Source: JALEFZ01 sp039817415
GTDB lineage: Bacteria; Bacteroidota; Bacteroidia; J057
Length of the DNA: 64,000 nucleotides
Assembly (NCBI GenBank): GCA_039817415.1
Contig: JBCBVV010000021.1
Span: 34,462-98,461, forward strand
Direction of reading: 5' to 3'
Shown: in pieces, positions 16,828 to 25,336 of the stretch
Layout of the letters: each line of letters starts with the position of its first letter
How positions within the stretch are numbered: the first letter of the stretch is position 1
Translations under genes and position numbers: made by a program
The notes under the pieces: model-generated
Database searches by the model: none
What the model was told of the DNA's origin: nothing
What the model saw: the letters and a program-made list of their open reading frames with translations, nothing else

Positions 16828-17544
16828 TTAGGGCTTCTTGATCAATGCCTTGATCTCTGTGGTCATGATTTCTACCCATCTCCTATACATCTCACCAGAA
16901 GGGTGCAGTCCATCTGAAGCGACCAAGTCAGCATTGTCTTTTGCCTCTCTTGAAATTGGGGTAATATCGATGAATGGAATACCGCGTTGTTCGCATACGC
17001 CTTTTGCATAGGCGTTGTACTCATCCAATTCTTTGGCGATCTTATCTGTATCGCGGCTTTGCCCAAAAGGTGTTACACCGTAATCCGGGATAGAAACCAC
17101 AAATACCTTGTCAGTTCGTCCTCTTGCCTTCTCAATCGCTGTATCTAATAGTTCTACAAATTCTGTTTCATATTGGCTAAAGGGATATCCTCTAAATTGG
17201 TTGTTGACCCCAATTAGAAGGGATACAATAGAATAATCATTATCGGGATTCTGGGCAGCTATGGCGGACTGAAGTTCATCAGTGGTCCAACCTGTACGAG
17301 CGATAATCTTTGGATTACCCACAGCGAAGGCAGTATCCTTGTTCAAAGCCTCTGCCAATAGCACTGGCCATCTTTCGACTATGGGGACACTTTCTCCAAT
17401 TGTATAGGAATCTCCCAGCGCCAAATAGGAAGTTTCGATAGGGGCCTGCGGTTCACTAGGAATATCAGGATCTTCCGTATTCCCTTCTGGATTACAGCCA
17501 AAAAGGCAGAGGAGAAGCAGAATTGTCAGACCCATACGGTACAT
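16828..17544 (-). CDS. SGNH/GDSL-family hydrolase lipoprotein
   Basis: 238 residues beginning with a lipoprotein signal (MYRMGLTILLLLCLFGCN, lipobox LFGC). The SGNH hydrolase blocks are visible: block I YLALGDSYTIGE (nucleophile Ser), block III LLIGVNNQFRG (Gly/Asn), and block V SDGLHPSGEMYRRW (catalytic Asp and His). Such enzymes remove acyl or acetyl esters; a surface or periplasmic esterase attached to the membrane by lipid is the likely role. A more upstream ATG would put nine extra residues, including two Lys and an Asp, before the signal, so I use the ATG at MYRM. Substrate unknown. Confidence 0.88.
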   Translation of the reverse strand: MYRMGLTILLLLCLFGCNPEGNTEDPDIPSEPQAPIETSYLALGDSYTIGESVPIVERWPVLLAEALNKDTAFAVGNPKIIARTGWTTDELQSAIAAQNPDNDYSIVSLLIGVNNQFRGYPFSQYETEFVELLDTAIEKARGRTDKVFVVSIPDYGVTPFGQSRDTDKIAKELDEYNAYAKGVCEQRGIPFIDITPISREAKDNADLVASDGLHPSGEMYRRWVEIMTTEIKALIKKP

Positions 17545-17688
17545 AATGTCTTTTTTTAGGATTGGCATCATTTCGGTAATTAAACAGTTGGATTGATGTT
17601 GAAACTGTAAAATGAACCTTCTGGTTCAAAATATTTCTGCTTTTCAGTCGACCTCTCAAGGAGACACACTACTTCAAATCCGAATCAA

Positions 17689-18537
17689 ATGGATTCACAA
17701 ACATATACATCTTACCAAACACTTCTTTTCCCAATTGCCTATAACATGTTGGGCTCCCAGGGTGATGCTGAAGATTTGGTACAGGAAACTCTCATCAAAT
17801 GGCTGGATGTCGACCATGCTAAGGTAGACAACCCTAAGGCGTATCTGGTGAGAACATTGGTAAATAAATGTCTGAATTTTCTGAGAGACAGAAAAAGAGA
17901 GACTCTAGTGGGGGAACCTGAGACTTCCCCTCAAGAAGCTATCCATATTCCGTTTCGAGTAGAACATGGATTTAGCCTATCCATGAGTCTCCAAATGATG
18001 TTGGGTAAACTTTCACCTATGGAAAGGGCAGTATTTCTATTGAAGGACGTCTTTACCTATTCACATAAAGAAATCGCTGAAATCCTCAGCATCACAGAGG
18101 AGAACTGCCGTCAGATTTTAGTAAGGGCCAGAAGGCACCTCCAAAAAGACAAACAAAGGTTTCAGGTCGTTCCAGACCATCACGAGGAATTCCTTCAGAT
18201 TTTCATGGAAGTTATTGAAGGAGACGATTTGGGGCACTTATTAGAATTACTAAAAGAAGACATTGAACTAGAGGTTATCAAGCCTGCTGCCAGTTTGATC
18301 AGAAAGGGAAGAGTGAAGGTTGGGGAATATCTCCACCTTCATCAAGCCAAAGGTCTACGAGCCAAAGTCGAACTGATCAACGGCATCCCAACCCTCGTAT
18401 GGTACCAAGGCAACAAGGTCGTTTTCAAGGCAGAAACGCACTGGGAAGGAAGTGAAATTAAAAATATCCGTCTTGAAGAACTTTATTTGCCAGAAGGAAT
18501 CAGATGGAGGAAGACGACCTCTCTGCCTGTAAATTGA
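17689..18537 (+). CDS. ECF sigma factor with SnoaL-like C-terminal domain (ECF41-like)
   Basis: 282 residues. Region 2 (about 5-75: LFPIAYNMLGSQGDAEDLVQETLIKWL, then PKAYLVRTLVNKCLNFLRDRKR) and region 4 (about 105-160: LSPMERAVFLLKDVFTYSHKEIAEILSITEENCRQILVRARRHL) are typical of extracytoplasmic-function sigma factors. The extra ~120 residues at the C-terminus (EEFLQIFMEVIEGDDLGHLLELLKEDIELE, ending in a beta-rich part) match the NTF2/SnoaL-like extension of the SigJ/ECF41 group, which acts as a built-in control domain. No anti-sigma gene is adjacent, as usual for that group. No COE/AhpD/carboxymuconolactone partner gene is directly beside it, so its regulon is unclear. Confidence 0.88.
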   Translation: MDSQTYTSYQTLLFPIAYNMLGSQGDAEDLVQETLIKWLDVDHAKVDNPKAYLVRTLVNKCLNFLRDRKRETLVGEPETSPQEAIHIPFRVEHGFSLSMSLQMMLGKLSPMERAVFLLKDVFTYSHKEIAEILSITEENCRQILVRARRHLQKDKQRFQVVPDHHEEFLQIFMEVIEGDDLGHLLELLKEDIELEVIKPAASLIRKGRVKVGEYLHLHQAKGLRAKVELINGIPTLVWYQGNKVVFKAETHWEGSEIKNIRLEELYLPEGIRWRKTTSLPVN

Positions 18538-18644
18538 CCATTGAGGAAAAAAATCAGCGGCACCCCACATCTTTTTAAAAGTTCCCTTACCTTTATCTTA
18601 CCCACTTAAAAGCACGTCATTTCTTAAATCATCATTTTAAGAAC

Positions 18645-19172
18645 ATGATGCGATCGTTTATCCTGTTTTTCTCCCTTCTCTGGATACTTACTATTTTCTT
18701 CCCTTCAACCTCCATAGCAGGTCAGGTGAATAGTGCCCTTGAAACAGCACCTTCTATCACTGAGCTTGCAATTTCCTCATCCAGACCCATCAAGCCCAAA
18801 AAGAAAAAGAAGAAGAAAAAAAAGAAAGGGAGGAAGAAGAAAGTAAAGGTAAAAAAGACACCTAAGGAGAGAGTTGCCAAGGAGAAGGAAGCCAAAGAAC
18901 CAAAAGTCCGTAAGGCCAAAAAAGGCTTCTGGATATTTGGGAAGGAGCCTCTTACAATAGTGGGTCTCGCATTAACTGTAGGAGGGATTTTCTTTTGGCC
19001 TTTGGTGCCTTTCGGCGTCTTGCTCATTCTCTACGGATTTATGCGTGCCAAGGCCAATCCCGATGAATTTCCAGAAAAACGCTTTTATAAATTTTCATTG
19101 ATTTTAGCCATTCTGGTACCTGTTTACGCCTTTTTAGTGAATCTTATTCTCCACGGTTCAGTAGAGGCATAA
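18645..19172 (+). CDS. Lys-rich exported small membrane protein
   Basis: 175 residues, family not recognised. It has a signal peptide (1-26, cleavage near SIAGQ), a linker, then an extreme lysine tract around residues 50-95 (KPKKKKKKKKKKGRKKK and further basic repeats with VKVKK and KEPKVRKAKKG) and two hydrophobic C-terminal segments (IVGLALTVGGIFFWPLVPFGVLLILYG and FSLILAILVPVYAFLVNLIL). The tract is in frame without frameshift. Plan and small size resemble the proteins at 11.3 and 19.2 kb. The basic belt might sit on lipid or nucleic acid, but this is guesswork. It shares one terminator with the convergent Pmp3-like gene. Confidence 0.72.
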   Translation: MMRSFILFFSLLWILTIFFPSTSIAGQVNSALETAPSITELAISSSRPIKPKKKKKKKKKKGRKKKVKVKKTPKERVAKEKEAKEPKVRKAKKGFWIFGKEPLTIVGLALTVGGIFFWPLVPFGVLLILYGFMRAKANPDEFPEKRFYKFSLILAILVPVYAFLVNLILHGSVEA

Positions 19173-19216
19173 AAAAATCGTCCCGAAAAGATTTATTCGG
19201 GACGATTGTGTTTTTT
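19171..19216. terminator. Strong bidirectional terminator
   Basis: AATCGTCCCGAA and TTCGGGACGATT make a perfect 12-bp stem with an 8-base loop, preceded by a run of A and followed by a run of T. It lies between two convergent small-membrane-protein genes. Confidence 0.9.
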
Positions 19217-19227
19217 CCTGAAAAGGA

Positions 19228-19656
19228 TTAGCTGGCAAAGCTAAACAGGTCAAGCACAACAGCAAGTGCATGAACCACAGCTAAAAGCCCCAAAATACCT
19301 AATCCAATAAAGAAGAATGCACCGGATAGCAGAATCAAGACCAATGAAATCCAGAAGTCAGTTGTGATTTCCTGCTGGTAGTACCAGATTCCTAGTGGTG
19401 GAATCAAGATAGCCAAAATGATCGCCAAGATATCAGCTTCAAAAGGCTTTTTAGCATCTTTTTTCTTGAAGATTGATTTCCATGCGGCCTTTCTAACAGC
19501 TTTACGAAGCGCTTTCTTCTGTGCTTTTACTTCTTTCTTACTGGGGGCAGACATCTCAGTAGCCGTTTCCATCGCAGTATTTGCTTCCGTAGCAAAAGAA
19601 GGAATAGCTAGTCCAAGGGTAGCAAACATCATGAAAATAATGTACAGCTTGTTCAT
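19228..19656 (-). CDS. Exported Pmp3/YqaE-like small membrane protein
   Basis: 142 residues: signal peptide (1-22, FATEA), an Ala/Glu then Lys/Arg-rich linker (PSKKEVKAQKKALRKAVRKAAWKSIFKKKD), and a C-terminal portion LAIILAILIPPLGIWYYQQEITTDFWISLVLILLSG that carries the Pmp3/YqaE pattern (PPLG, xDFW) with an extra closing helix. Pmp3 proteins are ~50-residue membrane proteins linked to membrane-potential and salt stress; here the domain is fused behind an export signal and basic linker, which is common among Bacteroidota. Terminator shared with the Lys-rich gene. Confidence 0.82.
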   Translation of the reverse strand: MNKLYIIFMMFATLGLAIPSFATEANTAMETATEMSAPSKKEVKAQKKALRKAVRKAAWKSIFKKKDAKKPFEADILAIILAILIPPLGIWYYQQEITTDFWISLVLILLSGAFFFIGLGILGLLAVVHALAVVLDLFSFAS

Positions 19657-19789
19657 AATCGGTTGTTTTAAAATAGTTGACTGTAGTTTTACTTGTAAAG
19701 TATAATAAGCAAAACGAAAACATGTAAAGACATATTTTCGACTTGCTCTAAATTCAAGGATCGAAGAGTAATATAGGAAAAACCATCAT

Positions 19790-19833
19790 TTTGATCTTTT
19801 CTACTTATTATTCAGCTGTGGAAAATGATCAAA
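19790..19833 (-). terminator. Weak hairpin beyond the PhoD-like gene
   Basis: TTTGATC-TTTTC pairs with GAAAATGATCAAA with one bulged base over a 19-base loop, 22 bases beyond the stop of the PhoD-like gene. The following T-tract is poor, so the call is tentative. Confidence 0.3.
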
Positions 19834-19854
19834 GGGTGTCCATTGAGCAGACGA

Positions 19855-21186
19855 TTATTGCGACTGGATTTCATGCTTCCAAAGCTCTTTTCCATCCTTG
19901 TCAAAGAATCGGAATACCAGACTTCTCTTTTTTCGCTCCCCATTGATTTCCATAGTTCCAAAGTTTCTGATACCTACATGAGAACCTGCCACACGGGTAG
20001 CATTTGGCTCAGCAGAAGCATCATGAGAACCTGAAGTCAAGGGAGAAACTGTAAAATCATACACCTTGATTCCTTTTTTCTCCCATAAAGACAGCTCAGA
20101 ATGGTGACGGTCGCCTGAAAGGAAAATAACATTCTTAATTCCTTCTTTGGCGATGGTATTAAGTAGGTATTTTCTCTCCTTAGGTGCTAGGTTTACCAGG
20201 TTCTCATATTTCTCAACCGTGTTCAATACCTGCCCACCAATCATGACAAACTTGAATTTTGCCCGAGAACTGATCAAAGCATCTATGAGCCATTCCAATT
20301 GATCCTCGCCAATGACTTCACGATCAGTGGTTTTCTTATTATTGGGCGTTCTAAAATACCTATTGTCAACCATGAAGAAATCACAGTCTCCCCAAGTGAA
20401 AAATGAAGTAGTTCCTTTTTTCCCGTCTACCCCATAGGTTGGATTACCCCAGAACATTTTGAATACGTCAAGGGCAACATCCTTCATGATGTAGGTTCTA
20501 TCGCTATTATTGGGTCCATAATCGTGATCATCCCAAATCGCATAATTGGCCGTTCCTCCTAGAAGTGCCTGCATTTCTTTGGTATGGCGAGTATGGGTAT
20601 AGCGATGAACAATCCCCGTCTTAGAGTAAAAATCAGCTTCTCTCAGGTAAGTATTGTCCCCTAACCATAGCATCATATCAGGCTTTGATTCAGCAATGGA
20701 GTTAAAGATTTCATAATCGCCGCCGTAGGGCTTACCGGGACGGTCATAGCGCTCTTCAGCGATGAATACGCAACTCCCTAAAGCAATTTTCATGCTGGGT
20801 GGGTCAGTTCTATATTGCCATAATGGCGGAGTCTTGAAGCTAAGAGGATAGGGACGTGTAGCTTCCTGACCATTGATAAAAAGCTTGTAGGAATAAGTAT
20901 TTCCTGGCTGCACCTGATCCGCAACAAGGTGAGCAGTGTAAGCTGAATTTTGTCCAGTCTGGACTATACCCGTCCGAGTTTTTGTTTCAGGTTTTCCCGC
21001 TATCTGATACTCAAAATAAACCTGGGCTGGGCCATTGGTCTGAACCCACAACAGCGCTTCTCGCATATCTGTGTATCCCACCATAGGACCGGATAACAGC
21101 AAATCATTACCCGCTTGCTGAGTTTGCGCCTGCGAAAGATGAAGGAGAAAAGATAAGCCCACCATCCAGACCGAAAGAATTCTCAT
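19855..21186 (-). CDS. PhoD-like phosphatase (metallophosphoesterase)
   Basis: 443 residues with signal peptide (MRILSVWMVGLSFLLHLSQAQ); an ATG four codons earlier is equally in frame. An N-terminal Ig/fibronectin-like domain (VGYTDMREALLWVQTNGPAQVYFEYQ) precedes the PhoD metallophosphatase domain: ALGSCVF, PDMMLWLGDNTYLRE, a NYAIWDDHDYGPNNSD metal motif, DFFMVDNRYFRTPN, and VIFLSGDRHHSE. These residues fit the PhoD phosphodiesterase/phosphatase centre. It most likely hydrolyses phosphate esters in the periplasm or surface. No Tat twin-arginine signal is seen, unlike classic PhoD. No phosphate-regulated neighbour is apparent. Confidence 0.92.
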   Translation of the reverse strand: MRILSVWMVGLSFLLHLSQAQTQQAGNDLLLSGPMVGYTDMREALLWVQTNGPAQVYFEYQIAGKPETKTRTGIVQTGQNSAYTAHLVADQVQPGNTYSYKLFINGQEATRPYPLSFKTPPLWQYRTDPPSMKIALGSCVFIAEERYDRPGKPYGGDYEIFNSIAESKPDMMLWLGDNTYLREADFYSKTGIVHRYTHTRHTKEMQALLGGTANYAIWDDHDYGPNNSDRTYIMKDVALDVFKMFWGNPTYGVDGKKGTTSFFTWGDCDFFMVDNRYFRTPNNKKTTDREVIGEDQLEWLIDALISSRAKFKFVMIGGQVLNTVEKYENLVNLAPKERKYLLNTIAKEGIKNVIFLSGDRHHSELSLWEKKGIKVYDFTVSPLTSGSHDASAEPNATRVAGSHVGIRNFGTMEINGERKKRSLVFRFFDKDGKELWKHEIQSQ

Positions 21187-21311
21187 GTTTAGTATCATTT
21201 AAAAAAATGGAAAATGTCAGTTTCGGTTGGAATATAGAGGATTTACCCTTCCCTAGTTTAAAGGAATGGTTAAATATTCGAGGAATAGCCAAAGTCATAT
21301 CCGATCGGATA

Positions 21312-22400
21312 CTAGCCCATGAAGTTGGAGATCAATTGATGAAAATGATGAACAGCAGGTTCCATTTTTACCGAATACCTTCCCTTGTGATACAACCTTG
21401 ATTTGATCCCAGCCTGAACAGCTTCCACAACCGCTTCATCCTCCATCTCTGTCATATGGAGTAAGTCCTGTGAACGAGGATCAAATAGCTCCTCCTTCCA
21501 TAAGAAAGTTTCAAACCGGATTCGAGTCTTTTCAGTCGAAACTGGTTCAATTAAGTTGAGCGACAGTCCCCAAGGATAAAAGTTGAGCATGATGTTGGGA
21601 AACATCCAAAAGTAGAAGGCACGAATTCTCTTTGGCGCATCAGGATGGTCCTTTGGTAAGTCAAATACAACCTCATCAGGTTTACCTACCCCCAACTGAA
21701 GGTTGCAGTAATCATACATTTCGTACGAATAGTCCGAGTAACTCAAGGATGCACTCAAACCAGGATGGACATAGGGTAAATGGAATCCCTCTAGGTAATT
21801 GTCTACATACAAAGCCCAATGTGCATTTACCTCATACAAGCGAGAATGCTCAGGGGAATATTTAAATGTATCGAGGGGCATCCAGCCCACACGATCCATG
21901 ATAGGTTTGATATAACTATCAAAATCCAACACAGGCTCAAGTGAGGTAAATAGCAAATCTCCCAAGGTATGAAGGCTTAAGGAAGGCAAATGATCTGCTT
22001 CAGAGGGAAAATTTTTCACCTGGTCAAATTCAGGCATAGACCTCATCTTACCATCTAAGTTAAACCTACGTCCGTGGTACTTACACACGACATGTTTACA
22101 TGGCCCAGCTTCATGGATCAATAAGTTTCCCCTGTGGGTACATACATTAGAAAGGCAATGTAGTTTATCCTCTTTGTCTCTCGAAAGAATGAGAGGTTCA
22201 TTCAAAAAGCCCTGAAGGAGACTAAAAGGTTGGACATGGCCGCTTGCAGGTGTCAGGCTATTCATTCCGATACACTGCCATGTTTTGGTAAAAATCTTGT
22301 CCTTACTCTGATCAAAAAGATGCTGGTCCTTATAAAATTCCGATGGCAGGGTGGATGCCTGGGTGATATCTTTGTCTACAGACAAATCAATACGGCTCAT
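21312..22400 (-). CDS. Rieske 2Fe-2S oxygenase, alpha subunit-like
   Basis: 362 residues. The Rieske centre is complete: C87-T-H89 (CTHRG) and C106-x2-H109 (CKYHG). The catalytic domain has the non-heme iron motif with E204, H207 and H212 in DNYLEGFHLPYVH, and a late acidic helix (EMEDEAVVEAVQAG) that should hold the third ligand. The layout is that of ring-hydroxylating/demethylating oxygenases such as choline- or carnitine-type monooxygenases and stachydrine demethylase. No reductase or ferredoxin gene lies next to it, so the electron donor must be encoded elsewhere. Substrate unknown. It is divergent from tatD with a 134-bp gap. Confidence 0.9.
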   Translation of the reverse strand: MSRIDLSVDKDITQASTLPSEFYKDQHLFDQSKDKIFTKTWQCIGMNSLTPASGHVQPFSLLQGFLNEPLILSRDKEDKLHCLSNVCTHRGNLLIHEAGPCKHVVCKYHGRRFNLDGKMRSMPEFDQVKNFPSEADHLPSLSLHTLGDLLFTSLEPVLDFDSYIKPIMDRVGWMPLDTFKYSPEHSRLYEVNAHWALYVDNYLEGFHLPYVHPGLSASLSYSDYSYEMYDYCNLQLGVGKPDEVVFDLPKDHPDAPKRIRAFYFWMFPNIMLNFYPWGLSLNLIEPVSTEKTRIRFETFLWKEELFDPRSQDLLHMTEMEDEAVVEAVQAGIKSRLYHKGRYSVKMEPAVHHFHQLISNFMG

Positions 22401-22534
22401 ACAACAACAAATTTGACGTGCTTAATAATCGTTTTCGGGATCAAAATTAGAAGAAATTCGTAATCTCCACATGACGGACTATGCAATTTTTAATTTTCCT
22501 GCTTTCTTGGGCCTTCTTTTGAAAGATTCTTCCT

Positions 22535-23329
22535 ATGAAAATCATTGATACCCACTCACATTTGTATAGCAATAAGTTTGACAAGGACCTCCGAGATGTC
22601 ATTTCGCGAGCGCAGGATGTTCTTGAGGCAGTTTTTCTCCCTAACATCAGCAGAGAGAGTATTGATGCAATGCTTCAATTGACGGCAAAGGATACATCTT
22701 TCTTCTTCCCCATGATGGGTCTACACCCTTGCGATGTAAAAGAAAACTGGGAAGAGGAATTGGCTCACCTCAAGTCGTACTTGGAACAAGAAAATCACCC
22801 CTTTGTAGGCATAGGAGAAACAGGCCTTGATCTTTATTGGGACAAATCCACCCTTGCGTGGCAAAAAGAGGCATTAATCGAGCAAATAAAATGGGCTAAA
22901 GAATACAAACTCCCCATTATTCTACATGCCAGAGATGCCATTGACGAAACAGCAGATGTCATTGAAGCTCATTTAGACGAAAACCTAAAAGGAATCTTCC
23001 ATTGTTTTGATGGAAATACCGCACAGGCTCAACGCATACAAAGTTTTGGCACGTTCAAGCTTGGCTTGGGAGGAATTCTAACCTACAGAAAAGACGTTAT
23101 GCAAATGGTCGCGGATATGCCCTTAGATTTGATGGTATTAGAAACCGATAGCCCCTACCTTCCCCCCGTTCCTCACAGGAAAGACAAACCAAGAAGAAAC
23201 GAAAGCAGTTACACAAAGTACGTGGCACAAAAATTAGCCGAATTAAAAGGTGTCACGTATGAGGAGGTAGCAAGTGTCACCAATCAGAACGCCCTTGAAT
23301 TATTTGACCGGGCTAAGGTCGCCTTGTAA
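22535..23329 (+). CDS. tatD: TatD-family metal-dependent hydrolase (deoxyribonuclease)
   Basis: 264 residues. The amidohydrolase-type metal sites are all present: IDTHSHLY (H7, H9), GIGETGLDLYWD (Glu), ILHARDA (His), FHCFDGN (His) and LVLETDSPYLPP (Asp). TatD enzymes are Mg/Mn-dependent 3'-5' DNases involved in DNA repair and turnover. Start is the first ATG, directly at the first metal strand, as in the family. There may be a weak terminator 65 bases past the stop (CAGA...TCTG then T6). Confidence 0.93.
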   Translation: MKIIDTHSHLYSNKFDKDLRDVISRAQDVLEAVFLPNISRESIDAMLQLTAKDTSFFFPMMGLHPCDVKENWEEELAHLKSYLEQENHPFVGIGETGLDLYWDKSTLAWQKEALIEQIKWAKEYKLPIILHARDAIDETADVIEAHLDENLKGIFHCFDGNTAQAQRIQSFGTFKLGLGGILTYRKDVMQMVADMPLDLMVLETDSPYLPPVPHRKDKPRRNESSYTKYVAQKLAELKGVTYEEVASVTNQNALELFDRAKVAL

Positions 23330-23434
23330 GCTAAATATTAAATCTTTCGGGAAGCTTGCTCAGTTTCAGAAAGATAGCTTTCGCAGATCAGGGCCAGTCT
23401 GTTTTTTCAGGGGATTTATTGTACATTATATATT

Positions 23435-23731
23435 ATGAATCAGTACATGGCAGAGGTGTATTTGCCTCACGTGATCCCTCAGGACCTGATCAATTTGATT
23501 CCTGCCCAACGGGCGCAAGTGAATAAATTATTTGAGGATGGTTCGCTAAAATCCTACAGCTTGGCTTGGGACAGATCACGATTGTGGGTGGTATTAGTGG
23601 CAGAGTCTGAACACAAGGCATTTGATATTTTGGATACCATGCCCATCATGCCCTATTGTAATGCGGAGGTCTATCAGTTGATGTTCAACGACATGGCTTC
23701 CCACGAACTGCCACGTCTATCCTTGAATTAA
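23435..23731 (+). CDS. Muconolactone-isomerase-like / YCII-like ferredoxin-fold protein
   Basis: 98 residues resembling the muconolactone delta-isomerase-like family: YMAEVYLPHVIPQDLINLIPAQRAQVNKLFEDGSLKSYSLAWDRSRLWVVLVAES and a closing DTMPIMPYCNAEVYQL. Such stand-alone copies often have no lactone substrate. It ends 5 bases before the cNMP-binding histidine kinase and is clearly co-transcribed with it, so a regulatory role (small ligand sensing or modulation of the kinase) is a better guess than muconate catabolism. Confidence 0.75.
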   Translation: MNQYMAEVYLPHVIPQDLINLIPAQRAQVNKLFEDGSLKSYSLAWDRSRLWVVLVAESEHKAFDILDTMPIMPYCNAEVYQLMFNDMASHELPRLSLN

Positions 23732-23736
23732 ATCCT

Positions 23737-25134
23737 ATGTCTGAAGCAATAGCCACCATTCAGCTACAGCAAGTAGACCAACTTGCAGCTGTTCCAGAAG
23801 ATCAATTACAATGGTTGATTGAACACTCAGAGCTTATCCAATTAAAGCCAGGCGATCCTTTGTTTATTCCGGGCCAGCCTAGTGATTACCTATATATCCT
23901 CCTGAGTGGCCGAATTAGAATTTGGCTTGGAGCAGGAAATGAAACGCGTGAATTGGCCAGAATAGAAGCAGGTTCCATTACAGGAAATCTTCCCTATTCA
24001 CGTGTCCAGTCAGCCTTAGCCAATAGTGCAGCACTTGTAGATTCTCAAGTTCTGCGTACCCATAAAGACCATTTCCGAGAGATGATCCGCGATCATTTCG
24101 AACTGACCCGAGCTTTTGTTCATGAGATGAACAATCGGATTAGGAATTTCACCACCCTTCAGCAACAAAATGAAAAGCTAGTCTCTCTGGGGAAATTATC
24201 CGCAGGTCTTGCCCACGAATTGAATAACCCTGCTTCGGCCTTGGTCAGAACGGCTAGAGCCTTGAAAAGCCACCTTTCCTATCTTCCTGAAAACTTCAAA
24301 AAGGTGATGATGATCCGTATGGAGGAAGAGGAAGTGGATGCAGTCAATGAGGTAATGGCACAAAAGATGGCAGCAGGCATGGTGGGTGAAATGACCTTGA
24401 TGGAACGTACAGACAAGGAAGATGATTTTCGCGATTGGATGGAAGACAATGACCTAGATGATGACGATGAACTCATCGAAAATCTTGTCGAATTTGGCTT
24501 CACGCCAGAGGACCTGGAGCGCATCCAAGAACAAACACCTGATAGAAATATCCAAGCAGTCATCAAGTGGGTTGGAGACAACCTGACCACTGAGCGTATG
24601 GTGGAAGAACTGGAAGATGCCTCTAAGCGCATCTCCGAATTGGTAGGCTCTATCAAGTCCTACACCCATATGGACCAAACACAAGATCGACAGTTGGTTG
24701 ATGTCCATGAAGGCCTGAAAAATACCATCGTCATCCTGAAGCATAAACTAAAAAGAAATGGGATTAAGCTGGATAAAGACATTGATTTATCTATCCCAAG
24801 GATACCAGCCTACCCTGGAGAGCTGAATCAAATATGGACCAATTTGATTGATAATGCTTTAGATGCAATGGACGAAAGGGGGGGTACGTTGACGGTTAGA
24901 ACAGGTATGGATGGACCTTGCGTCAAAGTCCAGATCCAAGATTCTGGAAAAGGGATTCCAGCTGATGTCCTTCCGCGTATATTCGATCCCTTCTTTACCA
25001 CCAAACCTATGGGAAAAGGAACAGGCTTAGGGTTGGATGTTGTACAAAAGTTAGTCCTTCACCACGGTGCGGATATTTCCGTAGAATCTGAACCAGGGAA
25101 AACAACCTTTACCCTACTCTTTAGAGTCGATTAA
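23737..25134 (+). CDS. Cytoplasmic histidine kinase with cyclic-nucleotide-binding domain
   Basis: 465 residues with no membrane segment. Residues about 15-130 are a cNMP-binding/CRP-like domain (IQLKPGDPLFIPGQPSDYLYILLSGRIRIW). The phospho-acceptor box is LGKLSAGLAHELNNPASAL (about 155-172) with an HxLNNP core. The ATPase domain has N-box NLIDNALDAMD (near 370), G1 DSGKGIPADV, F-box FDPFFTT and G2 GKGTGLGLDVV (to about 437). Between the H-box and the ATPase there is a very acidic Asp/Glu-rich insert. Kinases of this layout are usually found with redox partners; here only the small isomerase-like gene precedes it. No response regulator is adjacent. Strong terminator follows. Confidence 0.92.
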   Translation: MSEAIATIQLQQVDQLAAVPEDQLQWLIEHSELIQLKPGDPLFIPGQPSDYLYILLSGRIRIWLGAGNETRELARIEAGSITGNLPYSRVQSALANSAALVDSQVLRTHKDHFREMIRDHFELTRAFVHEMNNRIRNFTTLQQQNEKLVSLGKLSAGLAHELNNPASALVRTARALKSHLSYLPENFKKVMMIRMEEEEVDAVNEVMAQKMAAGMVGEMTLMERTDKEDDFRDWMEDNDLDDDDELIENLVEFGFTPEDLERIQEQTPDRNIQAVIKWVGDNLTTERMVEELEDASKRISELVGSIKSYTHMDQTQDRQLVDVHEGLKNTIVILKHKLKRNGIKLDKDIDLSIPRIPAYPGELNQIWTNLIDNALDAMDERGGTLTVRTGMDGPCVKVQIQDSGKGIPADVLPRIFDPFFTTKPMGKGTGLGLDVVQKLVLHHGADISVESEPGKTTFTLLFRVD

Positions 25135-25159
25135 GGAATAAATAAAAACGATAAACCGT

Positions 25160-25197
25160 AAAGGAAATGGCCCAAGGGGATCATTTCCTTTTTTTTT
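25160..25197 (+). terminator. Rho-independent terminator
   Basis: AAAGGAAATG and CATTTCCTTT form a 10-bp stem with a 12-base loop and then a long T-tract, ending the two-gene kinase unit. Confidence 0.92.
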
Positions 25198-25336
25198 GAA
25201 AAATACTTTGTCTATAAATTATCAATCCTCAACACATACTATTTGATGAATAAACGTTAAATTGCTTATTACCAAGTTAAAAAATCGGGATTACGATGGA
25301 ATTCCCCCATTTTCCCTCCATAATCTTTCATCTTTT

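Noticed and set aside
18787..18920. Frameshift or sequencing error in the lysine tract
   Set aside because: The frame continues without break into two hydrophobic helices, with a terminator after the stop.
18722..19027. Phe-rich minus-strand frame over the poly-Lys protein
   Set aside because: A poly-Phe run is the direct reverse of the lysine codons and not a gene.
24279..24656. 125-codon minus-strand Ser-rich frame inside the histidine kinase
   Set aside because: It is the mirror of the Asp/Glu-rich insert, which gives Ser codons in reverse.
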